DNA of 64,000 nucleotides from Diphasiastrum complanatum (taxonomy: Eukaryota; Streptophyta; Lycopodiopsida; Lycopodiales; Lycopodiaceae), in assembly GCA_029204225.1 (NCBI GenBank), contig MU832657.1, forward strand, positions 1 through 64,000, read 5' to 3'. The notes beneath the pieces are model-generated. The model was not told where the DNA came from and searched no databases. It saw only the letters and a list, made by a program, of their open reading frames with translations. Below are positions 20,345 through 31,959 of the stretch, piece after piece. The position numbers were made by a program, and so were the translations under genes. The stretch's first letter is position 1. Each line of letters starts with the position of its first letter.

Positions 20345-21403
20345 CTAGAAATTACAGCAACCAAACAATAAATGTGAGTGATGACCATTTGCTTGCTTGT
20401 CTCCTCCAACTTTGTCCTTTCTTGATATGTCTCCACCATAAAACTCCATGAATGAGCCTCCATCTCCATCTTGCAACAAGATATCATCAACACTTGATGA
20501 CTTGGCCATAAATGAGTGACATAATGAACCTCCAATAGCTTCATTTCCATCAGCAAAACCAGCCAAGAATGCTAGTACAACTCCAACAATAAGATATTGC
20601 AAGACAATGTAGCTAGTTTGTCCATATCTTGACAATTTGCACACATCCACATGAAATAGCTCAAACATGAGATAGAGCAAGTAAAGTAAACTTGAAAAAC
20701 ACTTCCTTGCTGCTCCTTTGACCTTACTTGAGTCTTCAATAAGCTGCAAAAACAGATTCATAACATCTTTGCCAAAAAACCTTCCTTTGATGCTCTTGAC
20801 TAGCTCCAAATTGCCACCTTTCCTTTTGTGTTGTTGAAGCTCTTTGAGACCAACCTCTTGATCTTCCTCTTGACCATCAAAGTCATTGAAAAAACTTTGT
20901 TTTCCAGATCCATTACTTGCTTTTCCAGTATGAAAAACATGAGAACCAATATCCACTTGCATAGCATCATCTACACAAGAAAATTCTCCAAAACATGTGA
21001 GTAAAGCAAAGTGAGTCGCTTCCACTTGCTTACCTTTCTCTTGATCATCAAAGATATCAAAGATATGAATATCTTCAGACCTGAGCATCTGGAAATGCTC
21101 CCTCTCAAACATATGATCTAGATCCAACAAGATCTCATCAATGCTTGATCTCGAATTTCCACAAAAGTTAGTGAAAACAATGTCACCAATGTCACCATCA
21201 TAAATCAAAAGATAGATTCCAAACTTTCCATCCAACATGAAGTAGAGTAGGTGAAGATGAGTATCAAACCTAATAAATCCAGCCTTCTTGAGTCCATAAC
21301 AAACCTCAATAAGCTCACCAATGAAATCTCTTGGCTTGAAGAAATTGCCTCTCGATTTGCTCCATGTAGTCTTTTCCAACCAACCTTTTGCCATCTCAAT
21401 CAT
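20345..21403 (-). pseudogene. Element A ORF2: degenerate copia RT-like frame
   Basis: A 352-residue frame. Residues about 30-110 align by eye with copia RT: CYGLKKAG for LYGLKQAP, then GIYLLIYDGDIVFTN where relatives have LLLIYVDDIILSG, and SIDEILLDLDHMFERE for DIDEIKMALKREFE. The catalytic YVDD thus reads YDGD. Around residue 285, GFADGNEAIGGSLCHSFMA recalls the RNase H GxxDxDxAGD block. In between is lysine/acid-rich sequence with no match. It is probably a decayed pol with internal deletions held open by chance or by its youth; a new function cannot be excluded. Confidence 0.5.
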
Positions 21404-21464
21404 GAGTGATCAATTCACAATCATAGAATCCTTTGAGTTGATGAAGAGATGTGAGATCCATGCC

Positions 21465-22874
21465 TTAGATCTTCCCAAGAACCAATCTTCCATTGCTCTT
21501 TCCTTCATAAGACTCTCTTTTAATGATTGCAACATAAGAAGTAGAAACCTCAAAAACATTAGAAGCCATGAAAAAAATGACTAGTACCTTCAACATAAGG
21601 ATGATTGAAGTACTCTCTTTTTTCAAACAAGAACATCTACTCAATGTTTTAGGTAATGACTCATATGATAATGATTCTTCCTCACTATCATTCACAATGA
21701 CATCACTCAAGGTACAACCTACTTTGAAATCTTCACGTACTTCTCTTCTTCTTGACTTGTGACTATCTCCCTCACCAAGTCTCTTGATATAACCATTTGA
21801 TCTACTCTCTTTATGACGACATGTGACTCCACTTGCTACAAAAATGACTTTCTTGGACTCATCACAAAAGAATGTAGAAGAACCACCTCCTTCATGAATG
21901 CACCTAGCAATATCTTTTGACATATGATCAAAGAAATCATTAACAACAATCTTTTCCAAGGAAGAACCTTCACCACCATTGATGAAGTTATCTCTTTCCT
22001 TACCTTTTGCATGCTTGCACTTGCCATGAAGAACCATTGAAACACCATCATTATCCTCAAGACTAGCCAAGTTAGCACAAAGATGAACATCTCCAAGAAG
22101 CATATTAGATCTCGGCCTAGATCTAGCATAAGGAAACTTGTTAGACTTTGCATAAGATCCACCAATCTTATTGATGCTAAAAGGTAGCTTTGGAAAGTTG
22201 AGACCAATCTCCTTTTCCATTCCATCCTTTTGTTTAGCCATATCAAAAGCATCAAGCTTGAAAAGTCTACCTTGTCTATTGCTCCTAGCAACCAAGATTT
22301 CGTCCTTTGTAATGAAACAAACATCACCACCAAACTTTATCATGTATCCTTTCTCTATCATTTGACCAACACTTAGCAAATTCTTTGAAAGTGAAGGAAT
22401 ATAAAGAACACCATCAAGTCTTGCTTTCCTATTAGTAGAGAGACAAATAGGAATTGAACCAATACCTTCAATCACACACTCACCACCATTGGCCATGTGA
22501 ATTGCTTTCTTGGCTCCATCATAAGTGATCAAAGAAGTAAAGAACTCCTTGTGACTAGTCATGTGTGAACTAGCTCCACTATCAATCCACCATGAATCTT
22601 TGTCACCTTCACTTAATATTAGACTTGAAGAACACATCAAAAGAGAATCACCACCACCTAGATCCTCATCATTAGTAGTAAAGTTGATTTGCTTGCTACC
22701 TTCATCTCTTTGCTTCTTCAAACATTCATTTGCAAAATGCCCTTTGATTCCACAATAAAAGCATTTCAACTTAGACTTATCTTTCTTTTTGCCAAAAGAA
22801 GAAGTCTCACCTTGATTTTGCCCTTTAGACCACTTGCCTTTGCCTTTGCCCTTGATCTTGCCTTTGATGAACAT
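21465..22874 (-). pseudogene. Element A ORF1: gag zinc knuckle, protease and unassigned C-terminal part
   Basis: A 469-residue frame. Near residues 38-51 it has the CCHC zinc knuckle CFYCGIKGHFANEC; around 98 the protease site WWIDSGASSHMTSHKEFF; then YIPSLSKNLLSVGQMIEKGY. After about residue 215 the copia integrase is replaced by sequence keeping only echoes (SNKFPYARSRPRSN for the zinc-region tail). The rest is acidic/basic with one hydrophobic stretch (SIILMLKVLVIFFMASNVF). The long open frame despite loss of integrase is unusual. The corresponding frame in unit 2 is broken by the inversion. Confidence 0.65.
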
Positions 22875-22939
22875 AGCATCCTCTTCATAATGAGATGTCG
22901 ATGTAGATCCACTCCTCTTGATTGAAGCCTATACTCCTC

Positions 22940-23340
22940 ATTCACCAAGATCGCTTGCAAATCCACAATACTTGGCAAAGTCTTTTGAATAGCAAAACTT
23001 TGAACAAGATTTGCCTCCTAAGAGTAAGCACTCTTGATGTAGACTTGGATTCATAAAGATTCTTCAAAGCTTTCCAAGCCTCCAAAGATGATGTGCACTT
23101 ACCAATCTCCTTGAGAAGTTCATTGGTAGCATTCATCTTGATCATGTGTAGAGCTTTCTTTGCTCTCTTGTCGTACCTCACTTGATTTTGAGGTGCTCGA
23201 GGCCTCTCCTCCACACCTGCAACAATCTCCATCAAGTCATTCATCTCCAATAAGGACTCCATCCTCACCTTCCAAGTAGAATAGTTGATTGAGGCAAGCC
23301 TCTCATTGCTCTCCAACATAAAGCCTCCACTTGTAGCCAT
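22940..23340 (-). pseudogene. Element A gag N-terminal part
   Basis: It starts MATSGGFMLESNERLASINY at 23,340 and continues STWKVRMESLLEMNDLMEI to LYESKSTSRVLTLRRQ. Compared with the intact relative at 59.6 kb, about 60 codons are missing after LTLRRQ and the following LPSIVDLQ-like part is in another frame. Both duplication units share this, so the deletion predates the duplication. Confidence 0.75.
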
Positions 23341-23936
23341 GTTGAGGTGACCTGATGTTCTTCTTTCAACCTGTTCCAAGATACAAAACACTCTCTTGAA
23401 TGTCCACAAATGAACTCAAGAAGAAATCACAAAGATATGGAACCTCTCAAATCTCTTCTAGCACTTCTAACTAGAAAATCAACACATAGAATAGTGAAAT
23501 CTTGATCAACCTATGATCTATCCTCAATATAATGATTCTTGCCACTTCCTAAGATTGAAACACGCTCAAATGAAGTTCAGTAATCTCACAAACTAGAGAT
23601 CCAATCAAAATTAGGTTTTTAACAAAATCACAAAAAATTGAATATCTCAAATTCTACATGCAATTTCTAGAAGCTTGATATATCTTCTCATAGACTCCAA
23701 TGAGACCTTCATAATGCACTAAAAGTCATCTAAATCCAGTAAACCAAGTGTGAAATCGGAATTGATCAAGTATATAACCCTATATCGAGTTTTGACCTAC
23801 AAAAGATCAATTCTACACATGCAAAAATGCTGATTTTTGAGTAGAAATCAAAATCTAGCATGCTCTAGCATTGGTTACTCCTCCAAATCCTCGCTAAAGA
23901 TGGCTGATAACCTGAAACACAAGAGCTCTGATACCA

Positions 23937-24591
23937 TGTGAAGGATTTCAGATCATTCAAGATCCAATCCATGTCCCTGATCTTTGGTTACAATAAGGAG
24001 CAAACCAACAATCCTGCCAATGTAGAAAAATCAGCATCTACATACAAAATGAGATGCAAACTCTAAGAGATATTGATCAAACATGAACCAAAACATAAAA
24101 TATGTTTTCGGTCCACACAATTACAGTACCCTACTGTATTTCACACGTGTGGAACCGAAAATAGCAATAAATGATCATTCTACACATAGAATTGCAAGAT
24201 AACATCATGAGAGTGCACCAATGAGTTGTAGAACCCAAAGAGAACCATGTATAATGATGAAATGAGAGAGAGAAGAGAGAAGATATGTCTCTCCACGAGT
24301 TACATCCTTTTATAGAGTTTCCAAACCACTATTTGGCCACTTGGCTTTCCCTCCAAAATGTAAACCCTACTATTTTTGGGTCTAGATTCAATGTACCCAA
24401 AGTTCAAATTTGAATCTCTCTCAAACTTGACTACCAACTTTCTCACACTTTCAAAAAGTGTTTTCTGAATGTATTTTGAACTAATATAACTTCAAAAAGT
24501 TTATCTCTAAGTCTAAAATGAGTTTTGGCCTCTTATTGACAATTAACCAAAATATGACTAAACTAGACTAAGCTAGTTGAAATCTCTCACA
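23937..24591 (-). repeat. Element A 5' LTR, unit 1 (655 bp)
   Basis: On the minus strand a TATAAAAGG promoter element lies at about 24,307-24,315. A CACGTG core is at 24,144. The primer site complement (23,925-23,936) adjoins its left edge. Confidence 0.9.
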
Positions 24592-24742
24592 GTCTTTTCA
24601 TGCATTAAATCTGGCATGTAAAGTACAAATGGCAATTCCTACGGTAGCTCGAGTTTCTACTTCTACCTACCTTGAATATTTTATTCTAAGATGGGTCTTT
24701 ACTAAGCCAAAAGAGCTCAATTCATCTTTGGCATTTCTAGGA

Positions 24743-25621
24743 TCTGAATTGTAACCAAAAATCTTTAATAGATTTGGATCTAAATTGATCTCAAATCTTT
24801 CACAGATAGCTCTCACTCACTCCAGATAGATTTTGATTCTAATGACTCAAATTATCTTATTGATCGATTTTGTATATGATTGCCCATACTTTTTTTTATC
24901 ATACTTTTTGTTTATGTATAAAAATAACCAAGTTTACTGTCTAATCAATTTTTGTAAATGATGTGTTTAACACTACGTGTTTACAAGAAGAGACTAAACT
25001 GATTAGTACATTCTACATCGTGAACAGTAGTCAATAGGTGGACAACAATGATTATCCACATACAATATATTGATCGAACAATGACATAGTATGCATTGGA
25101 TTCGACAAAGAAAATATTCCATTCTAAGAGGTACCATGATAACAGTCTGAATTGATATTCAAGTCAATAGTTTGAGTCAATAGTCAAGTTGAAGTCAAAG
25201 GTCGAAAGTCAATAGTTGATAGTCAACAGTTCATGTTGAGTCGATGAAAGTTGTCTACTGTGGAAATTTGTCAACTAGTTGATTGTTTATTTGGCAATTT
25301 TGAGGTGAAGATGAAATCTCAACTTAGAAATAGGTTGATATTTGTCAATAAAGGCCTAAATAGTTTTTTTTTAACTATTTTTGGCAAGTAGATAAATGGA
25401 TGAGGTCAAATTTGGACCTATTCTAATTGGCTAGATTGCATGTATTGCATCTAGACTAGAATTTCTAGGTTGTTTGATGAAGTACCAAGAAGTTACCACT
25501 TAGGGAAAGTGGCCAAATGACATTTTGGAATCTATAAATAGTTGTACTTGCATAAAGATATAATCATCAAAGTTTCTTTCTTTGTGAAAAATTCATCTCT
25601 TGTGCTTCTATGTCCATCTCT
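24743..25621. other. Spacer between duplication units
   Basis: AT-rich and non-coding. At about 25,150-25,240 it contains five or six copies of a GTCAATAGT-like word (AAGTCAATAG, GAGTCAATAG, AAAGTCAATAG), a small degenerate minisatellite. TCTATAAATAG at about 25,530 is TATA-like. Confidence 0.5.
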
Positions 25622-25970
25622 TTTGAAATTTTTTCCTCCTTAGAGTTACAACCGTAGAAGTAGACTTGGACTCATAAACCTTCTTCAAAGATTCCCAAGC
25701 CTCACTAGATGTTGTGCACTTACCAACTTCCTTGAGAAGTTCATTAGTCACATTCATCTTGATCACATGTAGAGATTTCTTTGCCCTCTTGTCATACCTC
25801 AATTGTTTTTGAGGTTCCAAAGGTCTCTCCTCCACACCTACAACAATATACATCAAATCATTCATCTTAAGCAAATATTTCATCCTCACCTTCCAAGTAT
25901 AATTTGTTGAGGTAAGCCTATCATTGCCTTTCAACATGAAGCCACTCGAAGTTGCCATGTTGGAATGATC
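25622..25970 (-). pseudogene. Duplicate of copia gag N-terminal fragment
   Basis: Same peptide as at 18,620-18,943 (MATSSGFMLKGNDRLTSTNY, RYDKRAKKSLHVIKMN), now bounded on the left by the duplication breakpoint at 25,622. Confidence 0.75.
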
Positions 25971-26460
25971 TGATCTTCTCTTTGAACATGTTCCAATGCA
26001 CTCTTGAAAATCCAAAAATGAAACAAAGATATGGATGCTGAATTCACACATGTGGGACGCCCTACACATGTATTTTTGATCTCCTAAGCCCAATAACACC
26101 ATAAAGATCAGACTAGCATTGGTTTTCAAAAGGAAAGCTGATCATACAAGCAATATTATTGTGTTACAAGCAAGATCTGTCAACAAAACATAAGACTAGG
26201 CATCATAAATGCCTCTACTCGGCTAGAGAGAGAAAATAGCAAGTACAAAACTCGTGGAGAGAGAGAGGGCACAAAGAGCTTGTCTCCAAATTTGCATTAC
26301 ACACAAATGTTATCATTTTCTCAATGAGAGTACATCACATATATATAGATCCATGGACTCTCCTCCTACTTTGAGTTGAATTGGAGTTGTAAGTCCACCT
26401 CTCAAGCTATCTAGACTTATTCAAGCCACCTCACTATGTCTAATTGTGCCACCTAGTCTT

Positions 26461-27114
26461 TGTGAAGGATTTCAGATCATTCAAGATCCAATCCATGTCC
26501 CTGACCTATGGTTAAAATAAGGAGCAAACCAACAATCCTGCCAATGTAGAAAAATCAGCATCTACATACAAAATGAGATGCAAACTCTAAGAGATATTGA
26601 TCAAATATGAACCAAAACATAAAATATGTTTGCTGTCCATACAATTACAGTACCTACTATATTTCACACGTGTGGAACTGAAAATAGCAATAAATGATCA
26701 TTCTACACATAGAATTGCAAGATAACATCATGAGAGTGCACCAATGAGTAGTAGAACCCAAAGAGAACCCTGTATAATGATGAAATGAGAGAGAGAAGAG
26801 AGAAGATATGTCTCTCCACGAGTTACATCCTTTTATAGAGTTTTCAAACCACTATTTGGCCACTTGGCTTTCCCTCCAAAATGTAAACCCTACTATTTTT
26901 GGGTCTAGATTCAATGTACCCGAAGTTCAAATTTGAATCTCTCTCAAACTCGACTACCAACTTTCCCACACTTTCAAAAAGTGTTTATTGAATGTATTTT
27001 AAACTAATATAACTTCAGAAAGTTTATCTCTAAGTCTAAAATGAGTTTTGGCCTCTTATTGACAATTAACCAAAATATGACTAAACTAGACTAAACTAGT
27101 TGAAATCTCTTACA
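26461..27114 (-). repeat. Element A 3' LTR, unit 2 (654 bp)
   Basis: Nearly identical to 19,436-20,089. Its inner end reads TTACA and not TCACA. CACGTG core at 26,667. Confidence 0.9.
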
Positions 27115-27369
27115 CTCCCTCTTCAACTAGTTTTGGCATAGTTTTGACAATAGAACTTTGATCCAACTTTAGAATGATCTCCATCCTAAGTATAGATCTC
27201 CTTTCTAAGGTTCTAAAGTATCTTTCATAATTGATATAGAGAATAGTGTCCAAAATGGATACTTCACTATTTCTTACATCAATTTTACACATCAAGATAT
27301 AACTAGAACATGAAGACCTAAATAGAATGTGAATGAAATGATTCTTTCATGTTTCAAACTTTGAACTCT

Positions 27370-28384
27370 CTAGAAATTACAGCAACCAAACAATAAATGT
27401 GAGTGATGACCATTTGCTTGCTTGTCTCCTCCAACTTTGTCCTTTCTTGATATGTCTCCACCATAAAACTCCATGAATGAGCCTCCATCTCCATCTTGCC
27501 ACAAGATATCATCAACACTTGATGACTTGGCCATAAATGAGTGACATAATGAACCTCCAATAGCTTCATTTCCATCAGCAAAACCATTGCAAGACAATGT
27601 AGCTAGTTTGTCCATATCTTGACAATTTGCACACATCCACATGAAATAGCTCAAACATGAGATAGAGCAAGTAAAGTAAACTTGAACAACACTTCCTTGC
27701 TGCTCCTTTGACCTTACTTGAGTCTTCAATAAGCTGCAAAAACAGATCCATAACATCTTTGCCAAAAAACCTTCCTTTGATGCTCTTGACTAGCTCCAAA
27801 TTACCACCTTTCCTTTTGTGTTGTTGAAGCTCTTTGAGACCAACCTCTTGATCTTCCTCTTGACCATCAAAGTCATTGAAAAAACTTTGTTTTCCAGATC
27901 CATTACTTGCTTTTCCAGTATGAAAAACATGAGAACCAATATCCACTTGCATAGCATCATCTACACAAGAAAATTCTCCAAAACATGTGAGTAAAGCAAA
28001 GTGAGTCGCTTCCACTTGCTTACCTTTCTCTTGATCATCAAAGATATCAAAGATATGAATATCTTCAGACCTGAGCATCTGGAAATGCTCCCTCTCAAAC
28101 ATATGATCTAGATCCAACAAGATCTCATCAATGCTTGATCTCGAATTTCCACAAAAGTTAGTGAAAACAATGTCACCATCATAAATCAAAAGATAGATTC
28201 CAAACTTTCCATCCAACATGAAGTAGAGTAGGTGAAGATGAGTATCAAACCTAATAAATCCAGCCTTCTTGAGTCCATAACAAACCTCAATAAGCTCACC
28301 AATGAAATCTCTTGGCTTGAAGAAATTGCCTCTCGATTTGCTCCATGTAGTCTTTTCCAACCAACCTTTTGCCATCTCAATCAT
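27370..28384 (-). pseudogene. Element A ORF2, unit 2 copy (frameshifted)
   Basis: Same protein as 20,345-21,403, split at about 27,580 by the 35-bp deletion. The YDGD box is preserved; the GD repeat before it is three residues shorter. Confidence 0.5.
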
Positions 28385-28445
28385 GAGTGATCAATTCACA
28401 ATCATAGAATCCTTTGAGTTGATGAAGAGATGTGAGATCCATGCC

Positions 28446-29642
28446 TTAGATCTTCCCAAGAACCAATCTTCCATTGCTCTTTCCTTCATAAGACTCTCTT
28501 TTAATGATTGCAACATAAGAAGTAGAAACCTCAAAAACATTAGAAGCCATGAAAAAAATGACTAGTACCTTCAACATAAGGATGATTGAAGTACTCTCTT
28601 TTTTCAAACAAGAACATCTACTCAATGTTTTAGGTAATGACTCATATGATAATGATTCTTCCTCACTATCATTCACAATGACATCACTCAAGGTACAACC
28701 TACTTTGAAATCTTCACGTACTTCTCTTCTTCTTGACTTGTGACTATCTCCCTCACCAAGTCTCTTGATATAACCATTTGATCTACTCTCTTTATGACGA
28801 CATGTGACTCCACTTGCTACAAAAATGACTTTCTTGGACTCATCACAAAAGAATGTAGAAGAACCACCTCCTTCATGAATGCACCTAGCAACATCTTTTG
28901 ACATATGATCAAAGAAATCATTAACAACAATCTTTTCCAAGGAAGAACCTTCACCACCATTGATGAAGTTATCTCTTTCCTTACCTTTTGCATGCTTGCA
29001 CTTGCCATGAAGAACCATTGAAACACCATCATTATCCTCAAGACTAGCCAAGTTAGCACAAAGATGAACATCTCCAAGAAGCATATTAGATCTCGGCCTA
29101 GATCTAGCATAAGGAAACTTGTTAGACTTTGCATAAGATCCACCAATCTTATTGATGCTAAAAGGTAGCTTTGGAAAGTTGAGACCAATCTCCTTTTTCA
29201 TTCCATCCTTTTTGTTAGCCATAACAAAAGCATCAAGCTTGAAAAGTCTACCTTGTCTATTGCTCCTAGCAACCAAGATTTCTTCCTTTGTAATGAAACA
29301 AACATCACCACCAAACTTTATCATGTGTCCTTTCTCTATCATTTGACCAACACTTAGCAAATCCTAGGAAAGTGAAGGAATATAAAGAACACCATCAAGT
29401 CTTGCTTTCCTATTAGTAGAGAGACAAATAGGAATTGAACCAATACCTTCAATCACACACTCACCACCATTGGCCATGTGAATTGCTTTCTTGGCTCCAT
29501 CATAAGTGATCAAAGAAGTAAAGAACTCCTTGTGACTAGTCATGTGTGAACTAGCTCCACTATCAATCCACCATGAATCTTTGTCACCATCACTTAATAT
29601 TAGACTTGAAGAACACATCAAAAGAGAATCACCACCACCTAG
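28446..29642 (-). pseudogene. Element A ORF1 C-terminal part, unit 2 copy
   Basis: It corresponds to the protease and unassigned part of 21,465-22,660. Protease WWIDSGASSHMT is present at about 29,560. A TAG interrupts it at about 29,364. The N-terminal zinc-knuckle part is missing from this strand because it was inverted. Confidence 0.65.
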
Positions 29643-30436
29643 AAGAGATTTGAGAGGTTCCATATCTTTGTGATTTCTTCTTGAGTTCATTTGTTGACAT
29701 TCAAGAGAGTGTTTTGTGCATTGGAACAGGTTGAAAGAAGAACATCAGGTCACCTTAACATGGCTACAAGTGGAGGCTTTATGTTGGAGAGCAATGAGAG
29801 GCTTGTCTCAATCAACTATTCTACTTGGAAGGTGAGGATGGATTTCTTATTGGAGATGAATGAGTTGGTGGAGATTGTTGCAGGTGTGGAGGAGAGGCCT
29901 CGAGCACCTCAAGATCAAGTGAGGTATGACAAGAGAGCAAAGAAAACTCTACACATGATCAAGATGAATGCTACCAATGAACTTCTCAAGGAGATTGGTA
30001 AGTGCACATCATCTTTGGAGGCTTGGGAAGCTTTGAAGAAGCTTTATGAATCCAAGTCTACATCAAGAGTGCTTACTCTTAGGAGGCAAATCTTGTTCAA
30101 AGTTTTGCTATTCAAAAGACTTTGCCAAGTATTGTGGATTTGCAAGAGATCTTGGTGAATGAGGAGTATAGACTTCAATCAAGAGGAGTGGATCTACATC
30201 GAAATCTCATTATGAAGAGGATGCTATGTTCATCAAAGGCAAGATCAAGGGAAAAGGCAAAGGCAAGTGGTCTAAAGGGCAAAATCAAGGTGAGACTTCT
30301 TCTTTTGGCAAAAAGAAAGATAAGTCTAAGTTGAAATGCTTTAATTGTGGAATCAAAGGGCATTTTGCAAATGAATGTTTGAAGAAGCAAAGAGATGAAG
30401 GTAGCAAGCAAATCAACTTTACTACTAATGATGAGG
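29643..30436 (+). pseudogene. Inverted gag block within element A, unit 2
   Basis: The block 22,662-23,457 of unit 1 appears here reversed. It holds the leader (AAGAGATTTGAGAGG...), gag start at 29,760 (MATSGGFMLESNERLVSINY), and near 30,345 the knuckle CFNCGIKGHFANEC, then INFTTNDE. The breakpoints are CCACCACCTAG|AAGAG and GATGAGG|CTAACTAG. About ten bases at the right junction are lost relative to unit 1. Confidence 0.85.
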
Positions 30437-30906
30437 CTAACTAGAAAATCAACACATAGAATAGTGAAATCTTGATCGACCTATGATCTATCCTCAATAT
30501 AATGATTCTTGCCACTTCCTAAGATTGAAACACACTCAAATGAAGTTCAGTAACCTCACAAACTAGAGATCCAATCAAAATTAGGTTTTTGACAAAATCA
30601 CAAAAAATTGAATATCTCAAATTCTACATGCAATTTCTAGAAGCTTGATATATCTTCTCGTAGACTCCAATGAGACCTTCCTAATGCACTAAAAGTCATC
30701 TAAATCCAGTGAACCAAGTGTGAAATCGGAATTGATCAAGTATATAGCCCTATATCGAGTTTTGACCTACAAAAGATCAATTCTACACATGCAAAAATGC
30801 TGATTTTTGAGTAGAAATCAAAATCTAACATGCTCTAGCATTGGTTACTTCTCCAAATCCTCGCTAAAGATGGATGATAACCTGAAACACAAGAGCTCTG
30901 ATACCA

Positions 30907-31561
30907 TGTGAAGGATTTCAGATCATTCAAGATCCAATCCATGTCCCTGATCTTTGGTTACAATAAGGAGCGAACCAACAATCCTGCCAATGTAGAAAAA
31001 TCAGCATCTACATACAAAATGAGATGCAAACTCTAAGAGATATTGATCAAACATGAACCAAAACATAAAATATGTTTTCTGTCCGTACAATTACAGTACC
31101 CTACTGTATTTCACACATGTGGAACTGAAAATAGCAATAAATGATCATTCTACACATAGAATTGCAAGATAACATCATGAGAGTGCACCAATGAGTAGTA
31201 GAACCCAAAGAGAACCATGTATAATGATGAAATGAGAGAGAGAAGAGAGAAGATATGTCTCTCCACGAGTTACATCCTTTTATAGAGTTTTCAAACCACT
31301 ATTTGGCCACTTGGCTTTTCCTCCAAAATGTAAACCCTACTATTTTTGGGTCTAGATTCAATGTACCCGAAGTTCAAATTTGAATCTCTCTCAAACTCGA
31401 CTACCAACTTTCCCACACTTTCAAAAAGTGTTTATTGAATGTATTTTAAACTAATATAACTTCAGAAAGTTTATCTCTAAGTCTAAAATGAGTTTTGGCC
31501 TCTTATTGACAATTAACCAAAATATGACTAAACTAGACTAAAGTAGTTGAAATCTCTCACA
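30907..31561 (-). repeat. Element A 5' LTR, unit 2 (655 bp)
   Basis: Matches 23,937-24,591. The palindromic CACACGTGTGG is changed to CACACATGTGG here, a CG-to-CA change. Confidence 0.9.
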
Positions 31562-31712
31562 GTCTTTTCATGCATTAAATGTGGCATGTAATGTACAAAT
31601 GGCAATTCCTATGGTAGCTCAAGTTTCTACTTCTACCTACCTTGAATATTTTATTCTAAGATGGGTCTTTACTAAGCCAAAAGAGCTCAATTCATCTTTG
31701 GCATTTTTAGGA

Positions 31713-31959
31713 CCCATACTCACAACAGTAGATAGATTTTTCAATATTTTGACAATGGCAACAATCTAACCTCTCATTTTCTCTCTTCTAGCAAATCCTA
31801 TCAATCTATCTCTAAGTTGAAATTTCATCCACAAAAATTGCCAAAATAGATCAACTAAACGAGTTGAATTTTTCACACTTTCTATTAAAGTCCATTTTTT
31901 TTTTTTTCAAAATAACATTGGATTGAGGTGGATATGTTATTGTCAGTTGTTGGGCTATG
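31713..31959. other. Non-coding DNA between unit 2 and copia fragment
   Basis: AT-rich, with a T-run at about 31,895. Nothing recognised. Confidence 0.4.

Larger units (their letters stand above)
19436..24591 (-). mobile_element. Defective copia element A, copy in unit 1
   Basis: LTRs lie at 19,436-20,089 (3') and 23,937-24,591 (5'), the primer site complement GCTCTGATACCA at 23,925-23,936, and the PPT complement CTCCCTCTTCAAC just right of 20,089. The TSD is GTCTT (19,431-19,435 and 24,592-24,596). The 5156-bp element runs on the minus strand. Gag has an internal deletion, integrase is not recognisable, and the RT active site is altered, so it is non-autonomous. It sits in the leader or LTR of the inverted copia at 16.6-19.4 kb. 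Confidence 0.9.
18596..24742. repeat. Segmental duplication unit 1 (about 6.1 kb)
   Basis: It matches 25,622-31,712 in direct orientation, including the same copia insertion at the same base with the same TSD (GTCTT) and the same flanks. Identity begins at TTTGAAATTTTTTCCTCC and ends at TTAGGA/CTAGGA. Confidence 0.9.
26461..31561 (-). mobile_element. Defective copia element A, copy in unit 2
   Basis: LTRs at 26,461-27,114 and 30,907-31,561, primer site complement 30,895-30,906, and TSD GTCTT at 26,456-26,460 and 31,562-31,566. The internal order is as in unit 1 except for the inverted gag block. It arose with the unit-1 copy from one insertion event. Confidence 0.9.
25622..31712. repeat. Segmental duplication unit 2 (about 6.1 kb)
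   Basis: Second copy of unit 1. Differences include an inverted block (29,643-30,436), loss of one GTCACCAAT repeat near 28,172, and a deletion of about 35 bp near 27,585 relative to 20,560-20,600. Confidence 0.9.

Noticed and set aside
21321-21762. Plus-strand frames opposite element A ORFs (also 28,302-28,743)
   Set aside because: Shadows of the minus-strand ORF1 and ORF2, identical in both duplication units for that reason.
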